Below are positions 44,602 through 54,170 of a DNA stretch of 64,000 nt, piece after piece. The DNA lies in the NCBI RefSeq assembly GCF_901538355.1, contig NZ_LR593887.1, positions 1,588,920 to 1,652,919 of the forward strand. The letters are read 5' to 3'. The notes under the pieces are model-generated. The model was not told the origin of the DNA. It ran no database searches and saw nothing but the letters and a program-made list of their open reading frames with translations. Made by a program: the position numbers and the translations under genes. Each line of letters begins with the position of its first letter. The first letter of the stretch is position 1. The stretch is from Tuwongella immobilis. GTDB lineage: Bacteria > Planctomycetota > Planctomycetia > Gemmatales > Gemmataceae.

Positions 44602-47600
44602 GTTGGTGGGCGAGTGTGGCGCGGGTGAACGGCTTTTGCAGGAATCCCGTGCAGGGGTCGGTGATGAAGTATTCATCGAATTCCAACTCGGTATACCCGC
44701 TCATCATCAGAATTGGCAATCGCGGGAATCGAGCGCGAATCAGATCGTAGACTTCGCGGCCGTTGCGCTGCGGCATCAAGAGATCGAGCAACACCACGCG
44801 AACGCGATCCTGATTCGCGTCAAAGAGTGTCATGGCCTCATCGCCATCGCTGGCTTCCAGCACCTCCCACCCCAGCGATTTCGTGACCAGACTGGCGAGT
44901 TTGCGAATGCTCTCTTCGTCTTCGGCCAAGAGTAGGCACCCGCTGACGGGGGTTGCTGCCGGTGGCGGAGCAATGCTGGGAGCGGGGCTGGGGGGCAGTG
45001 CGGTGCGTTCGCTCGGCGGGAAGATCAGCCGAAAGGTGGTGCCTTCGCCGGGAGTGCTTTGCACTTCCATGGCCCCGCCGTGTGCCCGCAAAATCCCCAC
45101 GACGGCGGCCAATCCCAAGCCACGGCCGGTGAATTTGGTGGTGAAAAATGGCTCGAAAATTTTCGCTCGGGTCTCGGCATCCATCCCGCAGCCGTTGTCT
45201 CGCACTTCGAGTTGCACATACGCACCGGGATAACGCAATTCGCCCAGCACCATTTGATGCAGATCGTCTTGGCGGATCATGGCCAATTTTGTGGTGATTT
45301 GAATTTCCCCGGCACGGTCGCCGAGCGCATCCGAGGCGTTCATCACCAGATTCATCACCACTTGCCGCAACTGGTTGGGGTCGGCCTGAATCGCGGGGAT
45401 TCCGGATGCGAGATTGAGCGTCAAATTGGCCTGTTTCGAGATGGAAAGCCGCAATAACTGGACCGATTCACGCACCAGTTTACTCAAATCCCGCGGGCCG
45501 ACTTCGTAGCGGCCTTTGCCGGCGTAGGCGAGCATCTGTTTGCAGAGATCGGCGGCCCGATTTGCGGATTTCTCGATTTCTTCAAGCCACTCCAACAGCG
45601 GGGAATGTTTCGGCAAATCGGCGCGAATCAGATTCGCATATCCCAGCATGGTCGTGAGCAGATTATTGAAATCGTGGGCAATTCCGCCGGCCATCACGCC
45701 GAGGCTTTCCAATTTCTGGGTTTCGCGGATATTTTGATCGAATCGGAACCGCATTTCAGCGGCAATCTTGCGATCGGTAATGTCTTCCATCACCCCCATA
45801 ATTCGGGCCGGATGGTCGGCGGATGCGGGCAGATATGCCCCTTGCGAATCGACCCATCGAACCTCGCCATCGGGCCGGATGATTCGATATTGCTGGAAAT
45901 AGCGACTTTGCGAATTGACCGCAATTTGCAGCGCATCGTTGACTTGATCGCGGTCTTCTGGATGCACCCGTTCCATGAATTGATCGTAGGAAATCACGTT
46001 TTCATCCGGCGGCATCCCCATGATTTGCGATTGCAAACTCGACCAAAGCTGCGTATCCGCGTCCAGATTCCAATCCCAGGTGCCCAAGCCACTGCTAATC
46101 AGCACCATTTGCAGGCGTTCTTCGCTTTCTCGCAGGGATTGCTCGGTGCGCTGCCGGTCGGCAATTTCCTGCTGCAATTCCAGGTTGCGCTCGTGGACCT
46201 CGGAGCTAATCATCACGGTTTCGCCGGTCATCACCAACAATTGGAAGGTGACCAAACCGATAATCACCATGCCCATGAGGATCACCAAATTGGCCGATGC
46301 ATCTCGGGGGCGTCGGAACGAATCCAACGGCATTCGGATCTCAAGGACGCCGGGACAGTCGATCTGCCGCAACGGAATCTCGGAAATCACCTCGCGATTG
46401 GTCCAGCGTTGCACCCGAGCCGGTGCCGGGAGTTGGCCGGGGGAGCGTAGGGAGAAGCGCATTTCGACCGTCGATTGCGAATCCAGAATGCGCACGGCCT
46501 CTTGAGCGGTTTGCAGCAGCGGTTGAAGTTGGAACAACCCCATGGCGTAAAACGGAAATTCGGGTTGGTCTTCCCGGACTGGTTGACCCACCGGCACGAC
46601 AATCAAGAGTTCATCTTCTTGAGCGCTGGGGAGCAACCACTGCAGCGGGATTCCGACCAGTTGTGTCGGATCGGTATGCGCCATCAACGCCGATTCCACC
46701 AGCGGGAACGCCGCGAAATCAAGCCCCAATGGCAGCGACATCCCTGACCGAGTCTCCCAGACTTCCAGCACCAGATGCCGATTCCGATTCGCTGCCGGAA
46801 TGGGCGACTGATTCGCATCCCAATCCAGAATCGGTTGTTTATTCTGGTCGTTCATCAACGGATCGGGCAACTCGTAACTTTTGCGCTCACGGGCGGGCAC
46901 CATGCGCAGTAACGCCAAACCGTCCAACGATGGGTGGTTTGTGAGGATCTGCGACTGAGATTCCATCAGGTCGAGCCGAGGATTGCGGAGGTATCGATCA
47001 ACCTCATCTTGCCAATCCCAGACGCCGGCCAGTTGCTCCCGACATCGATCCACAACCGAATTGGCAATGCCATCCGAAATTCGGCTGACGCGATCGGATA
47101 ATCGCTGTTGGTCGTCCCAAGTTAATTTGACAAACAGCAACACAATGCCAGAAAATGTCAGCAGCAGCGGCATGACGATCACCCGCAGTCGAGGCCGCCA
47201 GATTTCGCGAGGTTCTCCCCAAATGGGTAGGGCAATGCAGCTGACCGTCAACACGCCGACCGTGTCGCCCACCCACCAGGTGAGCCAGGTGTTCAGGAAC
47301 GCCGACCACGGGAGTTCCCCGCCCAGCGTCAGCAGCGTGACATTCAAGGTGGAACTGGTCAAACAACTCAGGGGGCCGACAATGAGCAGAAAGGTGGCAA
47401 TCTCCCACTGATTCACCAGCGGGCGGGGAAATCCGACCAATTTGCGAACCAGCCATCCTGCCAAGTAGCTTTGCAAGACAATATGAACGAACACCATCCA
47501 GATTAAGGCGATGGTGCGCGAGTCGATCGGCTGTTCGGTCAGAATCGAGTGGATCACCACTTCGATGCCGCTACCGATGATCCAAGCGATGCGATGCGAG

Positions 47601-47764
47601 CGATTGCCCAACAGCATGACCATCGCCCCGATTCCGGCGGGCAGCCAGATGGGGGAGCCATTTCCCGGCGGCGGGGAGAGGCAATAGCCCAGAAACCCCG
47701 TTAGGATAACGCTGAGAATAATTCCAAGATGGGCGGCCCAAGCCTGCATCCGACCAATCCCCAT
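44531..47764 (-). CDS. Hybrid sensor histidine kinase (MASE1-CHASE-PAS-HisKA-HATPase-REC)
   Basis: 1077 residues. An N-terminal MASE1-like membrane domain (residues about 8-215, several helices) is followed by a CHASE-like extracellular sensor (about 235-445), a second membrane helix (about 490-512), and a coiled-coil. A PAS domain then spans about 545-665, with HPEDRDQV and VRWVDSQGAYLP. HisKA has GGIAHDFNNLLTTMLGYANL with phospho-His H697; HATPase has the DNGCGMD and GRGLGLAAV boxes. A C-terminal receiver has phospho-Asp D994 in VVLLDLLMP. It senses an extracytoplasmic ligand and phosphorylates its own receiver. No output regulator is adjacent. Confidence 0.93.
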   Translation of the reverse strand: MGIGRMQAWAAHLGIILSVILTGFLGYCLSPPPGNGSPIWLPAGIGAMVMLLGNRSHRIAWIIGSGIEVVIHSILTEQPIDSRTIALIWMVFVHIVLQSYLAGWLVRKLVGFPRPLVNQWEIATFLLIVGPLSCLTSSTLNVTLLTLGGELPWSAFLNTWLTWWVGDTVGVLTVSCIALPIWGEPREIWRPRLRVIVMPLLLTFSGIVLLFVKLTWDDQQRLSDRVSRISDGIANSVVDRCREQLAGVWDWQDEVDRYLRNPRLDLMESQSQILTNHPSLDGLALLRMVPARERKSYELPDPLMNDQNKQPILDWDANQSPIPAANRNRHLVLEVWETRSGMSLPLGLDFAAFPLVESALMAHTDPTQLVGIPLQWLLPSAQEDELLIVVPVGQPVREDQPEFPFYAMGLFQLQPLLQTAQEAVRILDSQSTVEMRFSLRSPGQLPAPARVQRWTNREVISEIPLRQIDCPGVLEIRMPLDSFRRPRDASANLVILMGMVIIGLVTFQLLVMTGETVMISSEVHERNLELQQEIADRQRTEQSLRESEERLQMVLISSGLGTWDWNLDADTQLWSSLQSQIMGMPPDENVISYDQFMERVHPEDRDQVNDALQIAVNSQSRYFQQYRIIRPDGEVRWVDSQGAYLPASADHPARIMGVMEDITDRKIAAEMRFRFDQNIRETQKLESLGVMAGGIAHDFNNLLTTMLGYANLIRADLPKHSPLLEWLEEIEKSANRAADLCKQMLAYAGKGRYEVGPRDLSKLVRESVQLLRLSISKQANLTLNLASGIPAIQADPNQLRQVVMNLVMNASDALGDRAGEIQITTKLAMIRQDDLHQMVLGELRYPGAYVQLEVRDNGCGMDAETRAKIFEPFFTTKFTGRGLGLAAVVGILRAHGGAMEVQSTPGEGTTFRLIFPPSERTALPPSPAPSIAPPPAATPVSGCLLLAEDEESIRKLASLVTKSLGWEVLEASDGDEAMTLFDANQDRVRVVLLDLLMPQRNGREVYDLIRARFPRLPILMMSGYTELEFDEYFITDPCTGFLQKPFTRATLAHQLTQVLQSAASDQYDGAIEPESRS

Positions 47765-47833
47765 TCTGGGTTGTGGTGATTGCGTGAATCGAACGATGAC
47801 GAGATGACCATTATCTTATAACGAGGATTAAGA

Positions 47834-48676
47834 ATGGGACACCACGAATCTCAAAATCGTCGGCAATATCGCAGGATCATCTTGGGCGGAATCATCCTTG
47901 GTGGTGTGTCGGTCGGTTCGCATGCCATTCGTGCGGATGCGGTGGCGCAAATGCCCCAACACTCCTTCGATTGGTCGGCTCGGCTGGCGGCGACGGATGA
48001 TCCCGGTGCGGTCGCCGAGCATCGCGCGGCGGAAGCCATGAGTCGTTCCGATTGGTGGAATGCGGAGGCCGATTATCGCCGCGTGTTGGCCGATGCCGCG
48101 CTCCCGGCCGATCGTCGGCGGCGGGCCTGGTTCAATCTCGGCGTTGCGCTCACCCGACGCAGCGAAGGCAAGCAGTCCGATCCGCTCCGCGCTGCAATCA
48201 CCTGCTTTCAGAATGTCCGCGATGATCCCGCAACCCCACCCGAATGGCGCGAGGCGGCCAAACTCAATCTCGAACTCAGCAAACGGCTGTGGAACCAGGC
48301 CCAAATCGACGCCGCCCAGTCGGCTCCGCCGGATGCCGGATCGCCAACGGCCAATGGGCTGCCCGAAGTGCAATCCGGTCAGCCGAATGGAGACGCCGCC
48401 AACGATCCGCCACCAGGCAACGATCCGCAAATGCCGCAGAATGATCCGCAATCGACCGGCCCGCGTGCCGAGGGGCCGGGGACGGAATTGCCGAAAGCCC
48501 CCACGCCCGGTGCCGGAAATCTGCCCGTGCTGCCGGATACCGATGCGCTGCTGCCGATTTCCCCGGAGCAACTCGCCGGATATTTGCAGGCCGATGCCCG
48601 CCGGTTGACCGAGCAACGTCGGCAGCAATCGCGTTTGGCCGCCGAATCGGAGAAGTCGCATGCCAACGGGTGGTAA
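47834..48676 (+). CDS. BatC-like TPR protein, exported
   Basis: 280 residues. An N-terminal hydrophobic segment (RRIILGGIILGGVSVGSHAI) is followed by TPR-like helices (WWNAEADYRRVLADAALPADR; RRAWFNLGVALTRRSEG; AAITCFQNVRDDP) and a long Pro/Asn/Gln-rich disordered part. The tail (LLPISPEQLAGYLQADARRL) resembles the C-terminus of planctomycete BatC-type proteins. ATG 47834 has GAGGA upstream. It overlaps the next gene by 17 bases, so the three downstream genes form an operon. Confidence 0.75.
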   Translation: MGHHESQNRRQYRRIILGGIILGGVSVGSHAIRADAVAQMPQHSFDWSARLAATDDPGAVAEHRAAEAMSRSDWWNAEADYRRVLADAALPADRRRRAWFNLGVALTRRSEGKQSDPLRAAITCFQNVRDDPATPPEWREAAKLNLELSKRLWNQAQIDAAQSAPPDAGSPTANGLPEVQSGQPNGDAANDPPPGNDPQMPQNDPQSTGPRAEGPGTELPKAPTPGAGNLPVLPDTDALLPISPEQLAGYLQADARRLTEQRRQQSRLAAESEKSHANGW

Positions 48677-49691
48677 TCGAACGCAAACAATTCGCATTCA
48701 ACGAGTTACGATTTTGCTTGTCGTGCTGATGCTGGGCACTTCGGAAGTGGGGTCGATGCTGCGAGCCGCCCCACCGACCATCCCCAGTGTCGGCCGCCCC
48801 AGCCGCGATTTTTACAACGGCATCGCCTCGCCAGCGGTGCTGTCTTGGGTCGTGTCGCCGAAGGTGGTGGCCGTGGGCGATCCGATCGGCGTGGAATTGA
48901 TCGTGCGGAACGTCCTGAATGGCCCGCAAATCATCCGCCCCGATCTGCGGAAACTCCCCGATTTCGCGGATGCGTTTCAAATCGACGATGTGGCCGATGA
49001 TCCGATTCCGCCCGGCGTCGTCAATGAGCGCATCTTCCGCTACACGCTCCGGCCTCGCAGTGAGGAGGTGACTGAAGTGCCGGAGTTTCGCTTCGCCTAT
49101 TTCGATCCATCGCTGAAGGGGAAGGCGACGAATCCCGCGCAAGCATTTCGCGTGGCGTATGCCGATCCGGTGCCGTTGACCATCAAGCCGCCGCCGCCGC
49201 CGCCCGAATCAGCGGTGCCGACCTTGCCGCAAGCCGCGTGGTTGCAGACGCCGTTGGCCGCGAGCGAAATTCCGCAGTCCTCCCCGATTTGGCTGGGCTG
49301 GCTGCTCGCGCCATTGGTCGGATTCGGCTGGTGGCTGTGCGATCGATGGCGCAACCCGTCTGCGGTGCGGTTGGCGCGGCGACGTCGCAGTCGGGCTGCG
49401 TGGTTGGCCGTACGAGCGATTCCCCGTCTGGATTCCGTGATTGCCATCGAACGCGAGATCCGTCGTTACCTGGTGCAGCGATTGGACTTACCCGAATCCG
49501 CGACGACGCTGCCCGAAATGCTCCCCGAATTGCAGCGGCGGAATTGGTCCGATGCGGCAATCCGGGCCGTGGAACAGTGGTTGAACGCGGTCGATGCGTT
49601 GCGATTCGCTCCCGAATCCCCGCTGTCCGATCGAGCATTCCGCGATCAATCCATCGCATTGATTGAGACAATCGAAGGGGCCAGCGAATGA
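48660..49691 (+). CDS. BatD-like membrane protein
   Basis: 343 residues. A signal peptide or anchor (ILLVVLMLGTSEVGSML) is followed by Ig-like beta sandwiches typical of BatD (VVAVGDPIGVELIVRNVLNG; FRYTLRPRSEEVTEVPEFRFAYFD), a poly-Pro linker, and a membrane helix (IWLGWLLAPLVGFGWWL). A cytoplasmic helical domain completes the protein. It is shorter than classical BatD, which has about 500-600 residues. ATG 48660 has GGAG eight bases upstream, inside the end of the previous gene. It overlaps the next gene by four bases. Confidence 0.75.
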   Translation: MPTGGNRTQTIRIQRVTILLVVLMLGTSEVGSMLRAAPPTIPSVGRPSRDFYNGIASPAVLSWVVSPKVVAVGDPIGVELIVRNVLNGPQIIRPDLRKLPDFADAFQIDDVADDPIPPGVVNERIFRYTLRPRSEEVTEVPEFRFAYFDPSLKGKATNPAQAFRVAYADPVPLTIKPPPPPPESAVPTLPQAAWLQTPLAASEIPQSSPIWLGWLLAPLVGFGWWLCDRWRNPSAVRLARRRRSRAAWLAVRAIPRLDSVIAIEREIRRYLVQRLDLPESATTLPEMLPELQRRNWSDAAIRAVEQWLNAVDALRFAPESPLSDRAFRDQSIALIETIEGASE

Positions 49692-50476
49692 TCGGATTCG
49701 GAATGCTCTGGATTCTCGGTACGTTCATCGCTGCGCCGCAAGAGTGGATTCAACGCTGGCAATCGGCGAGTGATTCCGCTCGGCCACCGGCGAATGCCCG
49801 CGCCGAATTGCAGGCATTGGCCCACGAGTTGGCGGAAGCATGGGACGCCGGTCCACGCCTGCCGGTAATCGCCGATTTGCAAGCCCGCATCGCCTGGCAG
49901 TTGGACCAACTTCCGCAGGCAATCGCCGCCGTCCGCGCGGGACTCGCCGAGTTCCCGCACGATCGCACCTTGGCCGAGACGTTGCACGCCCTTCGCCAAT
50001 CGCGCGCCATCCCGGAAGATCCGCAGTTGCGGGCCGCGTTGCAAATGCCGGAACTCGATTCCTGGCACGGGTGGCTGCCGATCGAGTGGCAAGCGGGGAC
50101 ATTTGTGGCCTTGATTTGGCTGGCGGTGTTCTGCTGCATTCGCGGCTGGAGTCGGCAGCGGGGTGGATGGTTCATCGCGGCTGGGGTGTTGTGCGTTCTC
50201 GCCGGTGTGGGCGAATGGCGCCGCCAAGCCGATTGCGTGGTTCGGGAACGGTTTTGGCGACAACCTGCCGCCGTGATCCAACGCGATGGGGTATTGTTGC
50301 GAGAAGGAAACGCCGCCGCATACCCCGCGCTCTTCCGCCAACCGTTGCCAAACGGCTGCGAAATGCAATTGCTGGGTGAACGCGGCGGATGGTGCTGGGT
50401 GGAATTACCCGATGGGGGCCGCGGGTGGGTGCCCCGGGAATCGCTGCAAATGATCGCCACACGCCGCGAATCGTAA
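49688..50476 (+). CDS. BatE-like TPR/SH3 membrane protein
   Basis: 262 residues. TPR-like helices (IADLQARIAWQLDQLPQAIAA; VRAGLAEFPHDRTLAETLHAL) are followed by two membrane helices (GTFVALIWLAVFCCI; GWFIAAGVLCVLAGVG) and a small SH3-like module (GGWCWVELPDGGRGWVPRESL), the arrangement of BatE in Bacteroides-type aerotolerance operons. ATGA overlap with the previous gene indicates coupled translation. It converges on the ABC exporter with 22 bp between the stop codons. Confidence 0.75.
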   Translation: MIGFGMLWILGTFIAAPQEWIQRWQSASDSARPPANARAELQALAHELAEAWDAGPRLPVIADLQARIAWQLDQLPQAIAAVRAGLAEFPHDRTLAETLHALRQSRAIPEDPQLRAALQMPELDSWHGWLPIEWQAGTFVALIWLAVFCCIRGWSRQRGGWFIAAGVLCVLAGVGEWRRQADCVVRERFWRQPAAVIQRDGVLLREGNAAAYPALFRQPLPNGCEMQLLGERGGWCWVELPDGGRGWVPRESLQMIATRRES

Positions 50477-50498
50477 TCCGACGAGGAACGGGAAACGA

Positions 50499-52637
50499 TC
50501 AAATTTCGCCGATCATCTCCCGATATGGCCCATCATCAAGTAGCAGTTGCGCGTGTGGCCCCATTTGCACAATCGCACCGTTTTGCATCACGCAGATGCG
50601 GTCGCAATCGCGGATGGTGCTGAGCCGATGGGCGACGATCACCAGCGAAATCCCGCGATGGTGCAGGGCGGTGGCAATGCGTTGCTCGCTGAGCGTGTCG
50701 AGTGCGGACGTGGCTTCATCGAGAATCAGCAAGCGGGGCTGATGCACCAAGGCGCGGGCCAATGCCAGCCGTTGCCGTTGACCGCCGCTGAGATTGGCAC
50801 CATTTTCCAACAGCGGCGCATCCAATCCGCCGGGCAGGGATTGCAACACGTCGGCAAAATCCGCATCTCGAATCGCGGCATCGAGTTGCGCACGCGGAAT
50901 CGAGTCATCCCACAGCGTCAGATTGTCTCGAATGGTCCCTTCAAATAGATGAATTTCCTGATCGACAAACGCCAGTCGGCGGCCGCGATTGATGCGTGGA
51001 AGCCGATTCGGGGCAACGCCGTCGATGCGGATCGTCCCTTCGCGCGGCTCCAGCAGTCCAGCCATCAGGCGGGCCAAGGTCGATTTCCCGCATCCGGTTC
51101 GGCCGATGAGTGCGATGCGTTCGCCGGCAGAAAGTTGGAGCGTAACCCCTTGCAGAATCACGGGTTCCAGTGGACCATACGCGAACGAGACGCCCTCGAG
51201 TTCGATTTGTCCCGATGCGGGGGCGACGGCGGATTCCGCGAGTGGTTCCGGCTCGACGGGCGATTGTTCGACATCGTCCAAGCGTTCGAGTGCGGCCCGA
51301 AGCGACGGCAGGGTTGCGGAGAGCGAAATCAGACTGCCCACGGATTGCAGAAATCGGATCATCAGCAGTTGAAATCCGATGAGCATGCCGAGCGTCATCG
51401 TCCCGGCAATCACCTGCAAGCCGCCGAGAATGAGTGCGAGAACCACCGCGAGATTGTCCAGCAGCATGGGGATGAGACCGAGCAGCACATTCTGCGTCTG
51501 CACGCGTTGATCGGCGGCGATGGTTTTGCTCATCTGCCCGGCCCAGCGTGCGAAAAACGCATCATCCATGCCCGATGCTTGCAGCGATTCAATCGATTGG
51601 ATTCCTTGCAATCCCAGCGATGCGGTGCGGCCGGATTCGTGCGAATGTCGCAGATTCGCCTCCGCGCGTCGGCCCGCGAGCGCGGCCAACAGGATGCCGT
51701 TGCCCACCGCCAAACCGACCGCCACCAGTGTCAACGGCAGATCGTGGCTGGCCATCACCGCGCCCAACAGCAACAGCGAACCCACGGCGATGCTGCCTTG
51801 CATCAGCAGATCGCCGATTTGACGGGTGATTTGTCGGTTGAGAATCATCCGCGAGGCGATTTCGCCGGGGGAGCGCTGGGCGAAAAAATTGGGCGGCAAT
51901 CGCAGCAGATGCCGGGCGAAGCGACTGCTCAGCCGGCCGGTCATCACCGCGAAGAAGCGCCGCATGGCCAGCCGTTCGACGAGTACCAATACGAACATGG
52001 CCGCAGTGATGCCACCCAAGAGCAGTAGCAGCGGGCGAATCCACCCAAATCGGCCCGGCACCAGCACTTCATCCACGAACACCCGCGTCAGAATCGGCAC
52101 CAACAATTGCGGCACCACCAGCAGCATGCCGATCATCAGGCAGAATCCGAGGACGCCCCACGCCCCAGCCAAGCGATTGCGCAGAAACGCCCGGAGCGGC
52201 GTCACGGCCCCGCCAGGACGGAATTCTGGCCCTTTTTCAAACAGCAACGCCACGCCGGTGAATCCGGCACGGAATTCATCGTTGGAAATTGTGCGGTGGC
52301 CAAAAGCGGGGTCGTTCACCCGGACGCCGTTGGCGGTAAAACCCTCGACGACGATGAAGTGATTGAACTGCCAGAAAATGATCATCGGCGTGCATTCGTT
52401 GCGGATGCTTTCCAGCGTGCGCGTGACGCCTTTGGCCGTAAGCCCATATTGACGAGCGACTTGCACGATGCGTGATGCTCGGGTGCCATCACGTGACACG
52501 CCGCATTCCACTCGGAGAGTCGCCAGCGGCACGGTGCGGCCAAAGTAGCCCAGGATCATCCCCAGTGCGGCGGCTCCGCATTCCACGGCATCCATTTGCA
52601 GCACCGTCGGCGTGCTGACGACTCGCTTGCGGAACAT
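50499..52637 (-). CDS. Peptidase-containing ABC exporter (C39 peptidase-permease-ATPase, NHLP bacteriocin type)
   Basis: 712 residues. An N-terminal C39 protease domain has QMDAVECGAAALGMI with catalytic C20, His in FNHFIVVEGF and Asp in VNDPAFG, which cleave double-glycine leaders. A membrane domain with about six helices comes next. The nucleotide-binding domain has Walker A IGRTGCGKSTL, signature LSGGQRQRLALARAL and Walker B LLILDEATSALD. Start 52637 lies 9 bp after the adaptor stop. The pair matches NHLP-type bacteriocin export systems. No leader-peptide gene is seen nearby. Confidence 0.93.
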   Translation of the reverse strand: MFRKRVVSTPTVLQMDAVECGAAALGMILGYFGRTVPLATLRVECGVSRDGTRASRIVQVARQYGLTAKGVTRTLESIRNECTPMIIFWQFNHFIVVEGFTANGVRVNDPAFGHRTISNDEFRAGFTGVALLFEKGPEFRPGGAVTPLRAFLRNRLAGAWGVLGFCLMIGMLLVVPQLLVPILTRVFVDEVLVPGRFGWIRPLLLLLGGITAAMFVLVLVERLAMRRFFAVMTGRLSSRFARHLLRLPPNFFAQRSPGEIASRMILNRQITRQIGDLLMQGSIAVGSLLLLGAVMASHDLPLTLVAVGLAVGNGILLAALAGRRAEANLRHSHESGRTASLGLQGIQSIESLQASGMDDAFFARWAGQMSKTIAADQRVQTQNVLLGLIPMLLDNLAVVLALILGGLQVIAGTMTLGMLIGFQLLMIRFLQSVGSLISLSATLPSLRAALERLDDVEQSPVEPEPLAESAVAPASGQIELEGVSFAYGPLEPVILQGVTLQLSAGERIALIGRTGCGKSTLARLMAGLLEPREGTIRIDGVAPNRLPRINRGRRLAFVDQEIHLFEGTIRDNLTLWDDSIPRAQLDAAIRDADFADVLQSLPGGLDAPLLENGANLSGGQRQRLALARALVHQPRLLILDEATSALDTLSEQRIATALHHRGISLVIVAHRLSTIRDCDRICVMQNGAIVQMGPHAQLLLDDGPYREMIGEI

Positions 52638-52646
52638 GCGGCGGCC

Positions 52647-54152
52647 TCACTCGGGGCGGTTGGTGCTAGGGCGATTGTCGGGTCGCTGCGGCGGGTCGAT
52701 TCGCGGATTGGGAGCGGTGTCGCCGTCCAGCCAGCGACGCACGCCCGGCAGCACATAACTCAGCGGCGAGCGCTCCTCCACGGCAATGCGAACGCGAGCG
52801 GTGGTGCCTGCAGAAAAGCTCTCATCCGGCCCTTGCGAGGTCCATTCGTACCCGCTGGGCGAATCCGCACGATTCAGGGTGATTTCCACTTCGATCATGC
52901 CGCCGGGATGCTGCAACCCCTGGAGCAGTTCGGGGTTACCGATGCCGACGATGGCCGCCTGCTGCGTGACTGGGAACGGGGCGACTCGGGTGACACGGCC
53001 ACGAATGCTGCCGTAGCGTTCGCGTTGCACGGTCGTTGGGGTGACGAGTGCTTCCATCCCTTCGCGGACGCGCTTACCCGCAGCCACCGGAAAATAGGTC
53101 AGCACCACCAGCGATGCGGCGGATTCGGACTCGGTGGCGGGGAGTTCCAGCGTGCCCAAGCGCGCGCCGGGCAGTGCGGTTTGGCCCGGTTGCATGGCCA
53201 CTTCCAAGATGCGGCCCGCGAATGGACTGCGGATTTTGGACCGTTCTTCCAGCCGACTTTCGAGCAATTTCACCAGGTCGATTTGTTCCCGCAAGCGATT
53301 TTCCCGTTCGATGCGCATCCGGGTCAATTCTTGCTTCAAACTGGTGGCTTGCACCTCCAATTCGGTAATCTGCACGGTCAAATCGGCAATGCGGTGGCGT
53401 TGTTGCAGCGTGGTTTGTCGCATCTCGATGCTGCGCAGTTCGAAATCGGTGCGGCGAAGGTCCAAATCGGCGAGTCGCTGCTCGTTTTCCAGCAGACTTG
53501 TCTCGGCGGCGAGGAGCGCCTCGGCGGTGATCAAATTTTTCTCGCGCAGGCGTCGCAGGCTGTCCAATCGGTCCCGCAACGCACTGCCCAGCAACCGCGA
53601 TTGTTCCTGACTGGCGAGCACGGTTTCACGCCGCGTTTTGATGGCAGAATCGCTCAATGTATCGAAATCCTTGCTGAGCGATTGCAATTCGGCAATCGAG
53701 CGTTCGAGCAATTCCTTGCGACGGATTCGCAGTTCGGCTTCGCCCCGATCGCGGGCCAATTCCAACGCTTGCTGGGATGCGTCCAGCGTGCGATATTCCT
53801 GGAGTCGATCGCGGGCCAACTGCAACTGCTGCGGCACCTCGGGCGGGACCAGCTCGGCCAGCAAATCACCCGCTTGCACCGATTGCCCGCCCCGAATGGG
53901 GAGCCGCAGAATTTGCCCGCCAAACGGCGTATCCAGCACCCGCACCCGCCCCGGAGTGACCAGCACCCCGGCGCCTTCCGCGTTCTCGGGCACCCGCCCG
54001 AGAATCCCCCAGGCCAACAGCACCGCCAGCAACGCGATGGCGGTCAGCAGCGTCAGCCATGCCGGCGCTCGCACCAGCCGAAACGGTCGCTCCAATTCCT
54101 CGGGGGAGAGGATTTCTCGCAGGGCTTCTTCGCGGAATATCGGCGAGGGCAT
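52647..54152 (-). CDS. HlyD-family membrane-fusion adaptor (NHLP bacteriocin system)
   Basis: 501 residues. One N-terminal membrane helix (AWLTLLTAIALLAVLLAWGIL) is followed by a biotinyl-lipoyl-like strand (VLDTPFGGQILRLPIRGGQSVQAGD). A long coiled-coil hairpin follows at about residues 105-310, then the returning lipoyl half (IRSPFAGRILEVAMQPGQTALPGA) and a beta-barrel. It would bridge the ABC exporter to the outer membrane. The N-terminal FREEALREILSPEELERP resembles NHLP secretion proteins. It begins 18 bp after the secreted-protein gene and is followed by the exporter 9 bp downstream. Confidence 0.9.
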   Translation of the reverse strand: MPSPIFREEALREILSPEELERPFRLVRAPAWLTLLTAIALLAVLLAWGILGRVPENAEGAGVLVTPGRVRVLDTPFGGQILRLPIRGGQSVQAGDLLAELVPPEVPQQLQLARDRLQEYRTLDASQQALELARDRGEAELRIRRKELLERSIAELQSLSKDFDTLSDSAIKTRRETVLASQEQSRLLGSALRDRLDSLRRLREKNLITAEALLAAETSLLENEQRLADLDLRRTDFELRSIEMRQTTLQQRHRIADLTVQITELEVQATSLKQELTRMRIERENRLREQIDLVKLLESRLEERSKIRSPFAGRILEVAMQPGQTALPGARLGTLELPATESESAASLVVLTYFPVAAGKRVREGMEALVTPTTVQRERYGSIRGRVTRVAPFPVTQQAAIVGIGNPELLQGLQHPGGMIEVEITLNRADSPSGYEWTSQGPDESFSAGTTARVRIAVEERSPLSYVLPGVRRWLDGDTAPNPRIDPPQRPDNRPSTNRPE

Positions 54153-54170
54153 CGCGGTCTCCTGGTCGAA

